Below are positions 26,438-35,683 of a stretch of DNA of 64,000 nt, in pieces. Both the position numbers and the translations under genes were made by a program. The stretch lies in assembly GCF_030068615.1 (NCBI RefSeq), contig NZ_JASJOC010000005.1:124001-188000 (forward strand), written 5' to 3'. Under the pieces are notes generated by a model. The model was given only the letters and a program-made list of their open reading frames with translations. It ran no database searches and was not told where the DNA came from. Position 1 is the stretch's first letter. The number at the start of each line of letters is the position of its first letter. The DNA is from Halostagnicola sp. A-GB9-2 (GTDB taxonomy: Archaea > Halobacteriota > Halobacteria > Halobacteriales > Natrialbaceae).

Positions 26438-27916
26438 CTAGTCTTCGTCTTCGGACACCAACTCATCGGCAGTAAGTCGATCCATGTCTTCGCTCGCCAG
26501 TTCACGGACATCGTCAGTGTCGAACCGTTCGCCGTCGTAAAAGACGCTCACGAGCCAGAGGGTCAGGAGCGCTGCTACCGTCGCAGGGACGGCGGGTTCG
26601 ACCTGCCCCTCCCCGAATAGCTCGGGAGAGCCAAGATAGAACTCCCAGATCGCGAACACGACTCCACCGACGATAAAGGCCGGGAGCCCGGCCTCACGGA
26701 CGGTACCGCTCCAGAGCAACATCACCAGTCCGGCGAACAACACGGACATGATACCCATGCCGAGCGTGTTGATTACGATGATTTCGATGCCGCTCAGAGC
26801 GATCAGCGCGGCTCCGACGCCGAACACGATGATAGTTAATCGCATGACGAGGACGAGATGGTCGTCGGAGAGACCCGTACGGCCGCCACGAGCCGGGATG
26901 TAGAGATCGTTGATGAAACTCGTCGCGCCGGCTAACAGGAACGAGTCTGCACCGGTGATAACCGAGGAGACGGCGGCCGCGAGCAGGAGGCCGGCGAACA
27001 CGTCCGGAAGGGTGTTCGTGATGGTCCAGGCGAATGCCATTTCGGATTCGATCTGTGCGCCCTGCGAGTTGGCGATCATTCCCGCCGCCGCGGTGAGGAT
27101 GCCGTATCCCGTGATTACGGTTCCGGCGAGGAACGTGCCCATCATCGCGATCTTGCGACTCCCCGCCGACCAGGTTCGCTGGAGCATCTGTTGCTGTGCG
27201 CCGGCGACGGTGAGGTACATCAGGTACCACGTGCCGATCTGGACGAGACCGACGCCGAACCAGTTCAGATGCCCCTCCGGCACGTCAGCCGCGATAGCGT
27301 CGACGCCGCCGACGTTCGACACGGCAATCGGGATCGCGATGATCGTGCCGAGGATGATGACGACGCCGTGAAGCGTATCCGTGTACGCGACCGTGCTCAT
27401 CCCGCCGTAGGCCGTGAGGCCGATGAAGACGGCTACGCTGATCCAGAAGGCGACGGACAGGTCGACGCCGGTGACGACCGCCAGCACCGACCCCATCCCG
27501 ATCGCCTGCCCGGCAGTCAGCGCGATCTGACCCATGATGGTAAACGCCGCCGCGAAGTATTTCGTGTAGTCGCCGTAGACCCGTCCCAATAACTCGGGGA
27601 CACTCACGACTTCGAACGTGTAGATGTAGCCGATGAAGACGGTCATCGTCATCCAGGCGAGTCCCTGGGTCATCGCGTACCACTGGGCGCTGATCCCCTG
27701 GAGGAACGCATCCTGGGCGACCCCCATCGTCAGCCCGCTACCGGCAAACGTCGCGAAGTACGTCATCATGTAGACCGGCAGGCTCAGGTTTCTTCCGGCC
27801 AGGGTAAATTGCACGTACCCTTCGCTTGCTCCTCGACCGAACCAGATCCCGACGATTAGCGTCAGCAGGAAGTACCCGACCATCGTCAACAGGACTGGAT
27901 TCAAGAGGTCAACCAT
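26438..27916 (-). CDS. Sodium:solute symporter (SSS family)
   Basis: 492 aa, about 13 membrane helices. Characteristic SSS segments are present: FTLAGRNLSLPVYMMTYF (TM2 region), GGMSTVAYTDTLHGVV (TM6 region), and AAAVSSVITGADSFLLAGA (TM8/9 sodium-site region with SxxxxxADS). The C-terminal tail is acidic and cytoplasmic (DDVRELASEDMDRL). The family imports sugars, amino acids, acids, urea or vitamins with Na+. It is divergent from the amidase at 28196 with a 279-bp gap, suggesting that the substrate may be the amide hydrolysed by that enzyme. Confidence 0.88.
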   Translation of the reverse strand: MVDLLNPVLLTMVGYFLLTLIVGIWFGRGASEGYVQFTLAGRNLSLPVYMMTYFATFAGSGLTMGVAQDAFLQGISAQWYAMTQGLAWMTMTVFIGYIYTFEVVSVPELLGRVYGDYTKYFAAAFTIMGQIALTAGQAIGMGSVLAVVTGVDLSVAFWISVAVFIGLTAYGGMSTVAYTDTLHGVVIILGTIIAIPIAVSNVGGVDAIAADVPEGHLNWFGVGLVQIGTWYLMYLTVAGAQQQMLQRTWSAGSRKIAMMGTFLAGTVITGYGILTAAAGMIANSQGAQIESEMAFAWTITNTLPDVFAGLLLAAAVSSVITGADSFLLAGATSFINDLYIPARGGRTGLSDDHLVLVMRLTIIVFGVGAALIALSGIEIIVINTLGMGIMSVLFAGLVMLLWSGTVREAGLPAFIVGGVVFAIWEFYLGSPELFGEGQVEPAVPATVAALLTLWLVSVFYDGERFDTDDVRELASEDMDRLTADELVSEDED

Positions 27917-28195
27917 CGGAGACTACTATCGCCCAACCCGCGGTTGCTTTCGGACTCTCGTTTCCAGCGTTCCAATAGTGCGGTCGAATCATCATTGGAG
28001 CCGTGATACGCATCCACCACGGACCCGGAAATAAAGTGCAGTTGAATACTCAGTGAATGTGTATAAATAAACACTCCAATTATTTCCTTACTGATATTTA
28101 ATAATGCAACGGGCACTCTGTAGGAATATTCACTCCGAGATCGGAAAGATATTGCCTGCATCAAGGTTTTACCCGGAGCTGTTGAGTCTGATAAT

Positions 28196-29704
28196 ATGCC
28201 CGTCCGCCCACCGACGAAAGACGACCTCAGAGAACTCGGATCGGATCTTTTTCTCGACCTGACGGCCGAGGAACTCGAGGCCCTGCAGGAACTGATCGTC
28301 GACAAACTCGATTCCTACGAGTCGATCCGATCGTCCCGACCCAAATCGAGTTTTGGCGGAACCGAACCGCGACTTCGTAGTTCGGGGGTTAGAGCGACCG
28401 ACAACCCCCACCACGCCTGGGTCACCCGTTGCATCGTCGAGGGCGACGAAGACGGTGATCTCGAGGGGTGGGACATCGGCATCAAGGACAACATCTGCGT
28501 TGCCGGCGTCGAGATGACCTGCGGATCGAACGTCGTCGAGGGCTACGTTCCCAACGTAGACGCGACCGTCGTCACCCGCTTGCTCGAGGCCGGCGCTGAC
28601 GTGGTCGGTAAGACCAACATGGACGACATGGCGATAACGCGAACCGGGCACAGCGCATTCGGGACCATCACCAACCCTCGCGACGACGACTATCTGGCCG
28701 GCGGCTCGAGCGGGGGAAGCGCGGTCGCAGTCGTCGAGGACGAGGTCGACGTGGCTATCGGATCCGACCAGGGCGGCAGCGTTCGCATCCCGGCCGCCCT
28801 CTGTGGAATCGTCGGGCACAAACCCACCTACGGGCTTGTGCCGTACACGGGCTGTGTCGGGTTGGAGCACACGATCGATCATCCGGGGCCGATGGCCAGC
28901 GATGTCGAAACGGCCGCACGAACCCTTTCAGCGATCGCCGGAAGCAACGAGCGCCACCTCCGACGACCGAGCACGGTCCCCGTCGAAGAGTACGAGGAGG
29001 CCCTCGACGGTGACGTATCGCAACTGTCTATCGGCGTGCTCGAGGAAGGGTTCGGGAAATCTGACGGTGATCCGGCGGTCGACGAACAGGTGCTCGAGGC
29101 CATCGACCGTCTGGAGGACGAGGTTGCGTCCGTCGAGGAGGTGTCGGTTCCGCTGCATCTAGAAGGGACAGACATCCACTCGGTCTGTACGAACGAGGGG
29201 TTGGTCGGTGCGCTGAGCGGTCAGGGGGTTGGTCACGGGTGGAAAGCGTGGTACAATACGCCGTGGGTCGAATCATTCGGGAAGTTCCGACGAGCCCAGA
29301 GCGACGACTTCTCGGCGATGTTCAAACTGTCGTTGCTCATAGGTGCGTATACGGGCCGGCGGTATCACTCACGGTTCTATGCGGCCGGGATGAACTTGCT
29401 CGTCGAACTGGCCCAACGATACGACGAAGCACTCGAGACGTACGACGTTCTCGTCATGCCCACGACGAGCGTCACCGCTCCCGAACACGACCCCGACATG
29501 GACGATTTCGACCGATTACGGGAGGTATCGGTCCCTTCGAACACGGCCCCGTTTAACAGAACCGGCCATCCAGCGCTGTCCGTTCCGGCGGGAACGGTCG
29601 ACGGCCTTCCCGTCGGCCTCATGATCGTCGGCTCTCGGTTCGACGACGCAACGGTCCTCAACGCGGGATATGCGCTTGAGCAGGTGCGATTAGATGGCGG
29701 GTAG
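28196..29704 (+). CDS. Signature amidase, copy 1
   Basis: 502 aa. The amidase-signature triad Lys-Ser-Ser is visible: Lys in GIKDNICVAG, the cis-Ser in AGGSSGGSAVAV, and the nucleophile Ser in DQGGSVRIPAALCG. The N-terminal helical extension (PTKDDLRELGSDLFLDLTAEE) and the HHAWVTRC segment match the nitrile/aliphatic-amide amidases of the Rhodococcus type. It would hydrolyse an amide to acid and ammonia in the cytoplasm. Copy 2 at 32208 is a close relative. It is divergent from the SSS symporter. The physiological amide is unknown. The ATG start is confirmed by the matching start of copy 2 (MPIHPPTEKDLRKLG). Confidence 0.9.
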   Translation: MPVRPPTKDDLRELGSDLFLDLTAEELEALQELIVDKLDSYESIRSSRPKSSFGGTEPRLRSSGVRATDNPHHAWVTRCIVEGDEDGDLEGWDIGIKDNICVAGVEMTCGSNVVEGYVPNVDATVVTRLLEAGADVVGKTNMDDMAITRTGHSAFGTITNPRDDDYLAGGSSGGSAVAVVEDEVDVAIGSDQGGSVRIPAALCGIVGHKPTYGLVPYTGCVGLEHTIDHPGPMASDVETAARTLSAIAGSNERHLRRPSTVPVEEYEEALDGDVSQLSIGVLEEGFGKSDGDPAVDEQVLEAIDRLEDEVASVEEVSVPLHLEGTDIHSVCTNEGLVGALSGQGVGHGWKAWYNTPWVESFGKFRRAQSDDFSAMFKLSLLIGAYTGRRYHSRFYAAGMNLLVELAQRYDEALETYDVLVMPTTSVTAPEHDPDMDDFDRLREVSVPSNTAPFNRTGHPALSVPAGTVDGLPVGLMIVGSRFDDATVLNAGYALEQVRLDGG

Positions 29705-30207
29705 TGATAGCGGGCAGAACGGATGATACGGAGCGTTTCGATCAGTACGTCCTCTCGCAAACACGTCCCAGCCGTCAGTGAGAAACACGTTGGCGGAGCG
29801 AACCGGTCGCCCGACTCAATTTCAGTGGCCGGTCACGTAACGCCCCACGGGTCGTCCTGACGCGTTTTTCACCGATTCCCTCGATGCAGGCGTACATTCG
29901 CTTGGCCGTCGGCTCGTGGCGACCCGGTACCGAACCGACGGGAAGGAGTCGTGTTGGGGGCTCTTCTACGTGTTTCCAACCGAGCCGCACCGCGAAGTCG
30001 ACCAGCCGCCGCCGATCGGAACGGGGAATCGCGGGCGTCGACCGTGACGGAAACGCGGGTTGCCATCGGCGGCGAATAGGTTCCCGTCCGGAGTAGGCGT
30101 ATCGGTCATTGGGTCGCGGTAGTGGGGAATTCGTATCCGGCTTCGCTCACAACCCATACCGAGCAAGCTTAACGACTTTTGCCGGCGCGCCCGTACTCCG
30201 AGATCCA
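29705..30207. other. Gene-poor 503 bp with a possible decayed leftward frame
   Basis: On the minus strand, a start at 30066 (MATRVSVTVDARD) seems to continue in a shifted frame as DFAVRLGWKHVEEPP and KRMYACIEGIGEKR to about 29775. This looks protein-like but broken, and I cannot name it. Nothing else is seen. Confidence 0.3.
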
Positions 30208-30881
30208 ATGCTCGTCCTCGGCGATGCTCACGCTTCCACAACGAACCGCCGTGAGGAACTGTTGGCTCCGTATCGGATCGAAGACCCAGACGCAGCACTT
30301 CACGTCGGCGATCTGGAGCACTGCGACCTCCCCGCGGCGACCTGGTTCGTCGCCGGCAACAACGAGGACCTCGACGTGATCGACGCTCTGCGGACGGGCG
30401 AGCGATCCAATGGCGTTCAAAGCGCACACGTCGAATCCGTCCGAAACGCGAACTTGCTCGCGAGCACAATCACAGAACTCGACGGTCGGCGGATCGGCGG
30501 CCTCTCCGGAAACTACGCATCGACGCAGTACGAGAACCCCTGAAGCGATCTCGAGGGTGATCGGCGGCGACACTTCACGAGCGAGGATGTCGAACGCGCC
30601 ACGAGCCGCGAGGACGTCGAAATCTTCCTGACTCACGAGGCCCCGACGGGGCGTTCTGGTACGGGTACGATCCCGGTTGCGAGCACGTGACCGATCTCCT
30701 GGAACGTCTCGAACCGGACCTCTGTCTCGTCGGACACCACCACCGCCACCGCGAGGCCGAAATCGCGGGCGTACAAACCGTGAGCCTCGCACCCGTTTGG
30801 GAGCGGTACTACACGCTGGACCCCGACGAGTTGACGCTTGCGGATCACGAAACGCCCGCGGAGGCGGAACCACCGCCGTGA
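30208..30881 (+). pseudogene. Broken calcineurin-like metallophosphoesterase
   Basis: From the ATG at 30208 (MLVLGDAHASTTNRR) the metallophosphoesterase motifs appear in order: GDAH, HVGDLEHCD and VAGNNEDLD. The frame meets an in-frame TGA at 30541-30543 after YASTQYENP, yet the same frame continues with RRRHFTSEDVERATSRED and FLTHEAPTG. It then shifts near 30650 into CEHVTDLLERLEPDLCLVGHHHRH, the final GHxH metal motif, and ends at 30881. One stop plus one shift in a protein that otherwise keeps all metal-binding motifs suggests recent inactivation. Sequencing error at two points is the alternative. Confidence 0.75.
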
Positions 30882-31127
30882 TTTCTGAATAGCCGGAGCC
30901 AAAGCGGAAGACATCCGTATCCTCGATCATCGATCGGACACTCGCAGGGAGATCAACAGGAATTTTCGCCGAAACGTCTCTGCATAGTTTCGTCGATGCG
31001 TGTCACCGGTTCCTGTTCGGACCTCCCTTAAAAAGGCCTATAGGTATCCCTTGGAATACTCGCCGTTATTAGCCGACACACAGGTCGCATCTGGACTGCC
31101 GTTCGATCGCAGCGTTCGCTTCTCGTC

Positions 31128-32009
31128 GTGATAACGGCCACCCTCGCAGGTGTGGCGTACCCTGGGTTCGCAACCCCGATTCAACCAGTGATCCCAATTC
31201 TCGTCACGGGGTTGGTCTTCACGGCGTTTTATGGGTTCAACCTCGAGGAAATCACCACGCAGAAAATCTCTACACCGGTACTCGTCTCCCTCGTCTGCCT
31301 CTATCTGGTCGTACCGGTCGCGCTGTATCCCGTCGCCGCCGCCGTTCTCTCTGGGGAGATTTTACTCGGCGTCCTGATCGTCCTCTCCGCACCGCTGGCC
31401 GCCGGGAGTTCGATCATCTGGACGCGTCTGAGCGGCGGGAACACGGTACTGGCGACGGTCATCGTCCTCGTATCGATGCTCCTTTCGCCTCTCGTGACTC
31501 CGTCTATTATCTCATTCTTTGCCGATCCGGCGGTTACTATCTCCGTATCCGAGATGGTCGTCGAACTCACCGGTATTATTTTGGGTGCGGGGGTCCTCGC
31601 GTATCTCGTCCCAGCGGGGGCTGTGTCCGACGATCAGTTGGATAGCTTCTCCGTCACGACGATCGGTGTTCTGATTTACGCCGGAGTCGGCGGTTCGGCC
31701 CTCGCTTTCGGTGTCTCTCAACTCCTGTTCGTCGGCGGTATTGCGGTCGCGGCGCTCTGTCTCAGCGCGGGGGCCGCGTATGGATTGTACGTGCGCGGAA
31801 TGCGAAGCGCCGATTGCCTCTCCGTTTTCTTCGCGAGTTCGATGAAAAACCTGAGCGTGTCAGTGATGGTCGGCGCAATGTTTGGAGGGGGAGCGATTAT
31901 CGCCAGCATAACCGCGTTTCACGTCGCACAGCAGGTTGTCTGTAGTTCCCTCGTTCAGCGCCTCAACGCGCCCACCCGTTCGAAGTTGTCTGAGACCGTC
32001 ACAGCTTGA
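31128..32009 (+). CDS. Bile acid:sodium symporter (BASS)-like membrane protein
   Basis: 293 aa from a GTG at 31128, about nine membrane segments. Features typical of BASS-like carriers include a first helix TLAGVAYPGFATPIQP, then FTAFYGFNLEEI, ...SAPLAAGSSIIWTRLSGGN in the crossover region and SMKNLSVSVMVGAMFGGG in the second crossover. The frame is open back to 31044 with more protein-like residues but no better start, so the true start may be missing or weak. Members carry organic anions with Na+. The proximity of two amidases, an SSS symporter and an NRAMP-like carrier suggests uptake or release of amides or their acid products. Confidence 0.7.
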   Translation: MITATLAGVAYPGFATPIQPVIPILVTGLVFTAFYGFNLEEITTQKISTPVLVSLVCLYLVVPVALYPVAAAVLSGEILLGVLIVLSAPLAAGSSIIWTRLSGGNTVLATVIVLVSMLLSPLVTPSIISFFADPAVTISVSEMVVELTGIILGAGVLAYLVPAGAVSDDQLDSFSVTTIGVLIYAGVGGSALAFGVSQLLFVGGIAVAALCLSAGAAYGLYVRGMRSADCLSVFFASSMKNLSVSVMVGAMFGGGAIIASITAFHVAQQVVCSSLVQRLNAPTRSKLSETVTA

Positions 32010-32068
32010 CGACTCGGTGACTAACTGGATTGTCGGGTTTTCACAGATCGTGATTTCCCCTCATAGAA

Positions 32069-32144
32069 TCGGTTGTACCTGTGTACCGGTTTGTCGCCAG
32101 AGCGGGGTGGCGAACGGCCGGAAATGACTGACAACCGACCCTAT
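32069..32144. repeat. 76-bp palindromic dispersed repeat, family 2, copy B
   Basis: Matches 13312-13387 at 66 of 76 positions. The terminal arms TCGGTTGT and ACAACCGA are inverted. It lies 63 bp upstream of the second amidase ATG, in its promoter region, so it could influence that gene. Confidence 0.8.
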
Positions 32145-32207
32145 CAGACAACGAATGTCACTGCAGCTGAATCAAGATATTTGTCGGGACGTAATGAGAT
32201 GGGCACT

Positions 32208-33704
32208 ATGCCGATCCATCCACCAACCGAAAAAGACCTTCGAAAACTGGGCGAATCGATGTTTCTCGACCTCCGACCCGAGGAGCTCAAGGCCTTCCGG
32301 GAACTGATCGTCGACCGGCTAGATTCCTACGAGACGATACAGTCGTACGATCCCGAACCGCGACCCAGGGGAACGGAGCCTCGTCTCCGGAATTCGGGCA
32401 CCAGAGCGACCGACGACCCCCACCACGCCTGGGTCTCTCGCTGTTTCGTCGAGGGGGACGAGGACGGCGACCTCGAGGGCTGGGACGTCGGCATCAAGGA
32501 CAACATCTGCGTCGCGGGCGTCGAGATGACCTGCGGATCGAACGTCGTCGAGGGCTACGTTCCCAACGTCGACGCCACGGTCGTCACCCGCTTGCTCGAG
32601 GCCGGCGCGGACGTGGTCGGTAAGACTAACATGGACGACATGGCGATCACCGAAACGGGCCACAGCGCCTTCGGAACGATCACGAACCCGCACGACGACG
32701 ACTACCTGGCCGGCGGCTCGAGCGGGGGAAGTGCGGTCGCAGTCGTCGAAGGCGAGGTCGACGCCGCGATCGGCACTGATCAGGGCGGGAGCATTCGGTT
32801 ACCGGCCGCTTTTTGTGGAATCGTCGGACACAAACCCACCTACGGGCTCGTCCCGTACACGGGCTGTGTCGGGTTGGAACATACCATCGATTACCCGGGG
32901 CCGATGGCCGCCGATGTCGAAACGACCGCGCGGATGCTTTCCGCGATCGCCGGCAGTAACGATGCGCACCTCCGGCGGCCGAGTACGGTTCCCGTCGAAG
33001 AGTACGAGGAGGCCCTCGAGGGCGACGCGTCTGCGTTGTCCATCGGCGTGCTCGAGGAGGGGTTCGGGAGATCGGGCGGTGACCCGGCAGTCGACGAGCA
33101 GGTACGCGATTCTCTGGCATCCCTCGAGGACGAGGGTGCGACCGTCGAAGACGTTTCAGTACCGTTGCATCGAGAGGCCCCGAAGGTCCACGCTGTCTGT
33201 ATGAACGAAGGGCTCGTCGCCGCGATGAGCGGTCAGGGGGTGGGCCACGGCTGGAAAGCGTGGTACAACACGTCCTGGGTCGAATCGTTCGGCAAGTTCC
33301 GACAGGCCCAGAGCGACGATTTTCCGGCAATGTTCAAGTTATCGCTACTCATGGGCGCGTACACGGCCGAACGATATCACTCCCGGTTCTACGCGGCCGG
33401 GATGAACCTCATGGTGGACCTGGCCGAGCGCTACGACGAGGCACTCGAGGAGTACGACGTCCTCGCCATGCCGACGGTGAACGTAACCGCACCCGAGTGC
33501 GACCCGGATATGGACGAGTTCGAACGTATTCGAGAACTCGAGATTCCCGGGAACAACTCGCCGTTCAATCGGACCGGACATCCGGCTGTGAGCGTTCCCG
33601 CGGGGCAGGTCGACGGGCTTCCCGTCGGACTTATGCTGGTCGGCTCGCGGTTCGACGACTCGACCGCCCTCGACGCTGCATACGCGCTCGAAACGGTGCG
33701 ATAA
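32208..33704 (+). CDS. Signature amidase, copy 2
   Basis: 498 aa from the ATG at 32208. The upstream ATG at 32073 lies inside the dispersed repeat and is not credible. It is a close paralogue of copy 1 across its length. The triad residues are again present: KDNICVAG, AGGSSGGSAVAV and DQGGSIRLPAAFCG. Substrate-pocket stretches such as GHGWKAWYNT are shared. Differences cluster in the middle (about 300-340) and near the C-terminus, so specificity may differ. Tandem duplication separated by a metallophosphoesterase relic and a BASS carrier suggests an old duplication. Product: acid plus ammonia. Confidence 0.9.
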   Translation: MPIHPPTEKDLRKLGESMFLDLRPEELKAFRELIVDRLDSYETIQSYDPEPRPRGTEPRLRNSGTRATDDPHHAWVSRCFVEGDEDGDLEGWDVGIKDNICVAGVEMTCGSNVVEGYVPNVDATVVTRLLEAGADVVGKTNMDDMAITETGHSAFGTITNPHDDDYLAGGSSGGSAVAVVEGEVDAAIGTDQGGSIRLPAAFCGIVGHKPTYGLVPYTGCVGLEHTIDYPGPMAADVETTARMLSAIAGSNDAHLRRPSTVPVEEYEEALEGDASALSIGVLEEGFGRSGGDPAVDEQVRDSLASLEDEGATVEDVSVPLHREAPKVHAVCMNEGLVAAMSGQGVGHGWKAWYNTSWVESFGKFRQAQSDDFPAMFKLSLLMGAYTAERYHSRFYAAGMNLMVDLAERYDEALEEYDVLAMPTVNVTAPECDPDMDEFERIRELEIPGNNSPFNRTGHPAVSVPAGQVDGLPVGLMLVGSRFDDSTALDAAYALETVR

Positions 33705-34450
33705 CTGGCGACGAATATCGACCGAGATGGCCGGAACCCGTCTCCTTGCCGTTGCGGTTTCCGGGATCAGTCATATCTCAGTCCGTTGGACTGTCACAGG
33801 ACTGTCCGATGGTCGCTGTACAACTTTCAGTACTGTCATGTGTTGATTATCCAGACTCGCGAAGTAAGACCACGAACAAAGGCGATACTATTGGATATCG
33901 ACCGATCAGCGAATATCGTATTATCGAAAACGACGATCGATACGTGCTCGTCGATCAGGACGGACCGATCCGAAACCGGGCGAACTGCTCGGAAACTTCC
34001 CGCAGATGTTCAGTCACATCGGCTTGCTCAATAGCGCGATTTACCTCGCGAGTGCGCGTGAAGACGCGGGACCGGTGAAGTACCACGGGTCCGGTGACCC
34101 GTGGAACTCTCGTTGCTTTTTCTTTAGAACACGACCCGCAGGAACGGAAAACTGACTTGCAACCGTTGTTCAGAAAATAATCGGGGGACGACGGTCCAGG
34201 GTTGTCCAGCGGGAATCCACCTTCATTGAATCGGCCGTGAATCACCGAACGAGACGGGTAACTGTCTTTTTCACTGAACCGCCCACGAGCCCTCTGTTAC
34301 TAAATGACATATCCAACTGCAATTCGCCGCTAGTATGGGAAAACAGTTCTAATTTGCTCGAAGCTCTCTCCGATCGGTTGAAAATGGAACGCGAGTTTAT
34401 CATGATTGTAGAAACATAATTACGTTCTGGGATCTCGGGGCTAATTACGA
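33705..34450. other. 746-bp gap with a strong hairpin
   Basis: I see no gene. A plus-strand stretch near 33890-33980 (YRPISEYRIIENDDRYVL) looks protein-like but ends quickly and may be a relic. At 34083-34104 CCACGGGTC and GACCCGTGG form a perfect 9-bp stem with a CGGT loop. It is followed by a T-rich run at 34115-34125, a terminator-like arrangement on the plus strand. Confidence 0.4.
34083..34125 (+). terminator. Hairpin plus T-rich run
   Basis: A perfect 9-bp GC-rich stem with a 4-nt loop (34083-34104) is followed by GCTTTTTCTTT. No obvious gene ends just before it (the amidase stops at 33704), so it may end a long 3' tail, an unseen RNA or a lost gene. Confidence 0.35.
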
Positions 34451-35683
34451 ATGCATGATCCCGAAACCGTCTGGGACTTCGCGACTGCAGACCGGATCAA
34501 ATTCGGCACCGGCGCAAGCGAGGAGCTCGGAGATGAACTCGCCGACCGCGACATCGAGAGTATTCTCGTCGTAACCGACGACCAACTGCGGGAAACGGGA
34601 ACCGTCGAGACGGCCCTCGAGTCCGTCCCCGAACGGATCGACGTCTCGATCTTCGACGGTGTTGAGCCCGATCCCGGCATCGCCGTCTACGAATCCGCGA
34701 TCGCGACCGCTGGTGAGCACGCCCCGGACGCGGTCGTCGGAATCGGGGGCGGAAGCTCCCTCGACGTCGCGAAAGTTACCGGTGCCCTCGCCGACTCGGA
34801 TCGGGAGGTCCTCGAGTACGTCGCGCCGCCAGTCGGCGACGGCGAAGCCGTTCCGGACTCCGACGTGCGGGTCGTCGGAATTCCGACTACCGCCGGAACA
34901 GGTTCCGAGAGTTCCCCTGCCGCAGTCGTCTCGCTACCCGACAGGGAGCTCAAAGTCGGGATCTCGAGTCGGCACCTGTTTCCCGACCTCGCGATCGTCG
35001 ACCCGTTGCTCACGGTGACGCTTCCCCCCGCGATCACGGCGTCGTCGGGAATGGACGCGCTCACGCACGCTATCGAAGCCTATACGACCCGACGCTTCGA
35101 CACGAAACCGGCTCCCGACCGGGCTGGTGACCGGCCCGATTACGGCGGTCGAACGGAGTTGACCGACATGTACGCAGAGCGCGCGATCGAACTCATCGCC
35201 GGTAGCTTACAGCGGGCGGTCAACAACGGCTCCGACGTGGAGGCAAGGCGTGATATGTCGCTCGGAACCCTCCTCGCCGGAATCGCGTTTACCAACGCCG
35301 GACTGGGAGCGACCCATGCGATGGCGTACCCCGTCGCCGGCGAGAATCACACGCCACACGGCGTCACCGTCGCGGTTCTGTTGCCCGAAGTGATTCGATA
35401 CAACTCGTCGACAGCAGTCGATCGCTATGCCCGCATTGGCGAACTTCTCGGTGAGGATCTCACGGGGGTCGACGATCGGTACGTCGGCGAACGAGCGGCG
35501 ATCGCCGTCGAGTCGCTTGCCACCGATATCGGCATTCCGTCCGGTCTCTCCGAGCTCGGCGTCGACAGCGAGGACGTTCCTCGGTTGGCCGAAAAAACCG
35601 AAGAGATCCAGCGCCTGCTCGTCGGAAATCCACGACGGTTCGAGCGGGAGGATCTCGAGGACGTTCTCGAGGCGGCCCGGTGA
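34451..35683 (+). CDS. Iron-containing (group III) alcohol dehydrogenase
   Basis: 410 aa. The nucleotide-binding GIGGGSSLDVAK motif lies at about residues 96-107 and the family phosphate loop PTTAGTGSE at about 141-149. Metal ligands are Asp and His in GMDALTHAIEAY, His in GLGATHAMAYPVAG, and His in NHTPHGV. These fit a Fe2+ or Zn2+ dehydrogenase acting on a primary alcohol, lactaldehyde/glycolaldehyde or a polyol with NAD(P)H. The N-terminus MHDPETVWDFATADRIKFGTG is standard. An acidic insertion around PAPDRAGDRPDYGG (about residues 220-235) lies after the first metal motif. It begins the catabolic island and may reduce or oxidise an aldehyde made by the aldolase downstream. Confidence 0.88.
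   Translation: MHDPETVWDFATADRIKFGTGASEELGDELADRDIESILVVTDDQLRETGTVETALESVPERIDVSIFDGVEPDPGIAVYESAIATAGEHAPDAVVGIGGGSSLDVAKVTGALADSDREVLEYVAPPVGDGEAVPDSDVRVVGIPTTAGTGSESSPAAVVSLPDRELKVGISSRHLFPDLAIVDPLLTVTLPPAITASSGMDALTHAIEAYTTRRFDTKPAPDRAGDRPDYGGRTELTDMYAERAIELIAGSLQRAVNNGSDVEARRDMSLGTLLAGIAFTNAGLGATHAMAYPVAGENHTPHGVTVAVLLPEVIRYNSSTAVDRYARIGELLGEDLTGVDDRYVGERAAIAVESLATDIGIPSGLSELGVDSEDVPRLAEKTEEIQRLLVGNPRRFEREDLEDVLEAAR

Noticed and set aside
32073-32207. N-terminal extension of the second amidase from the ATG at 32073
   Set aside because: The extension lies within the 76-bp dispersed palindrome and has no counterpart in the paralogous amidase, which starts at the position equal to 32208.
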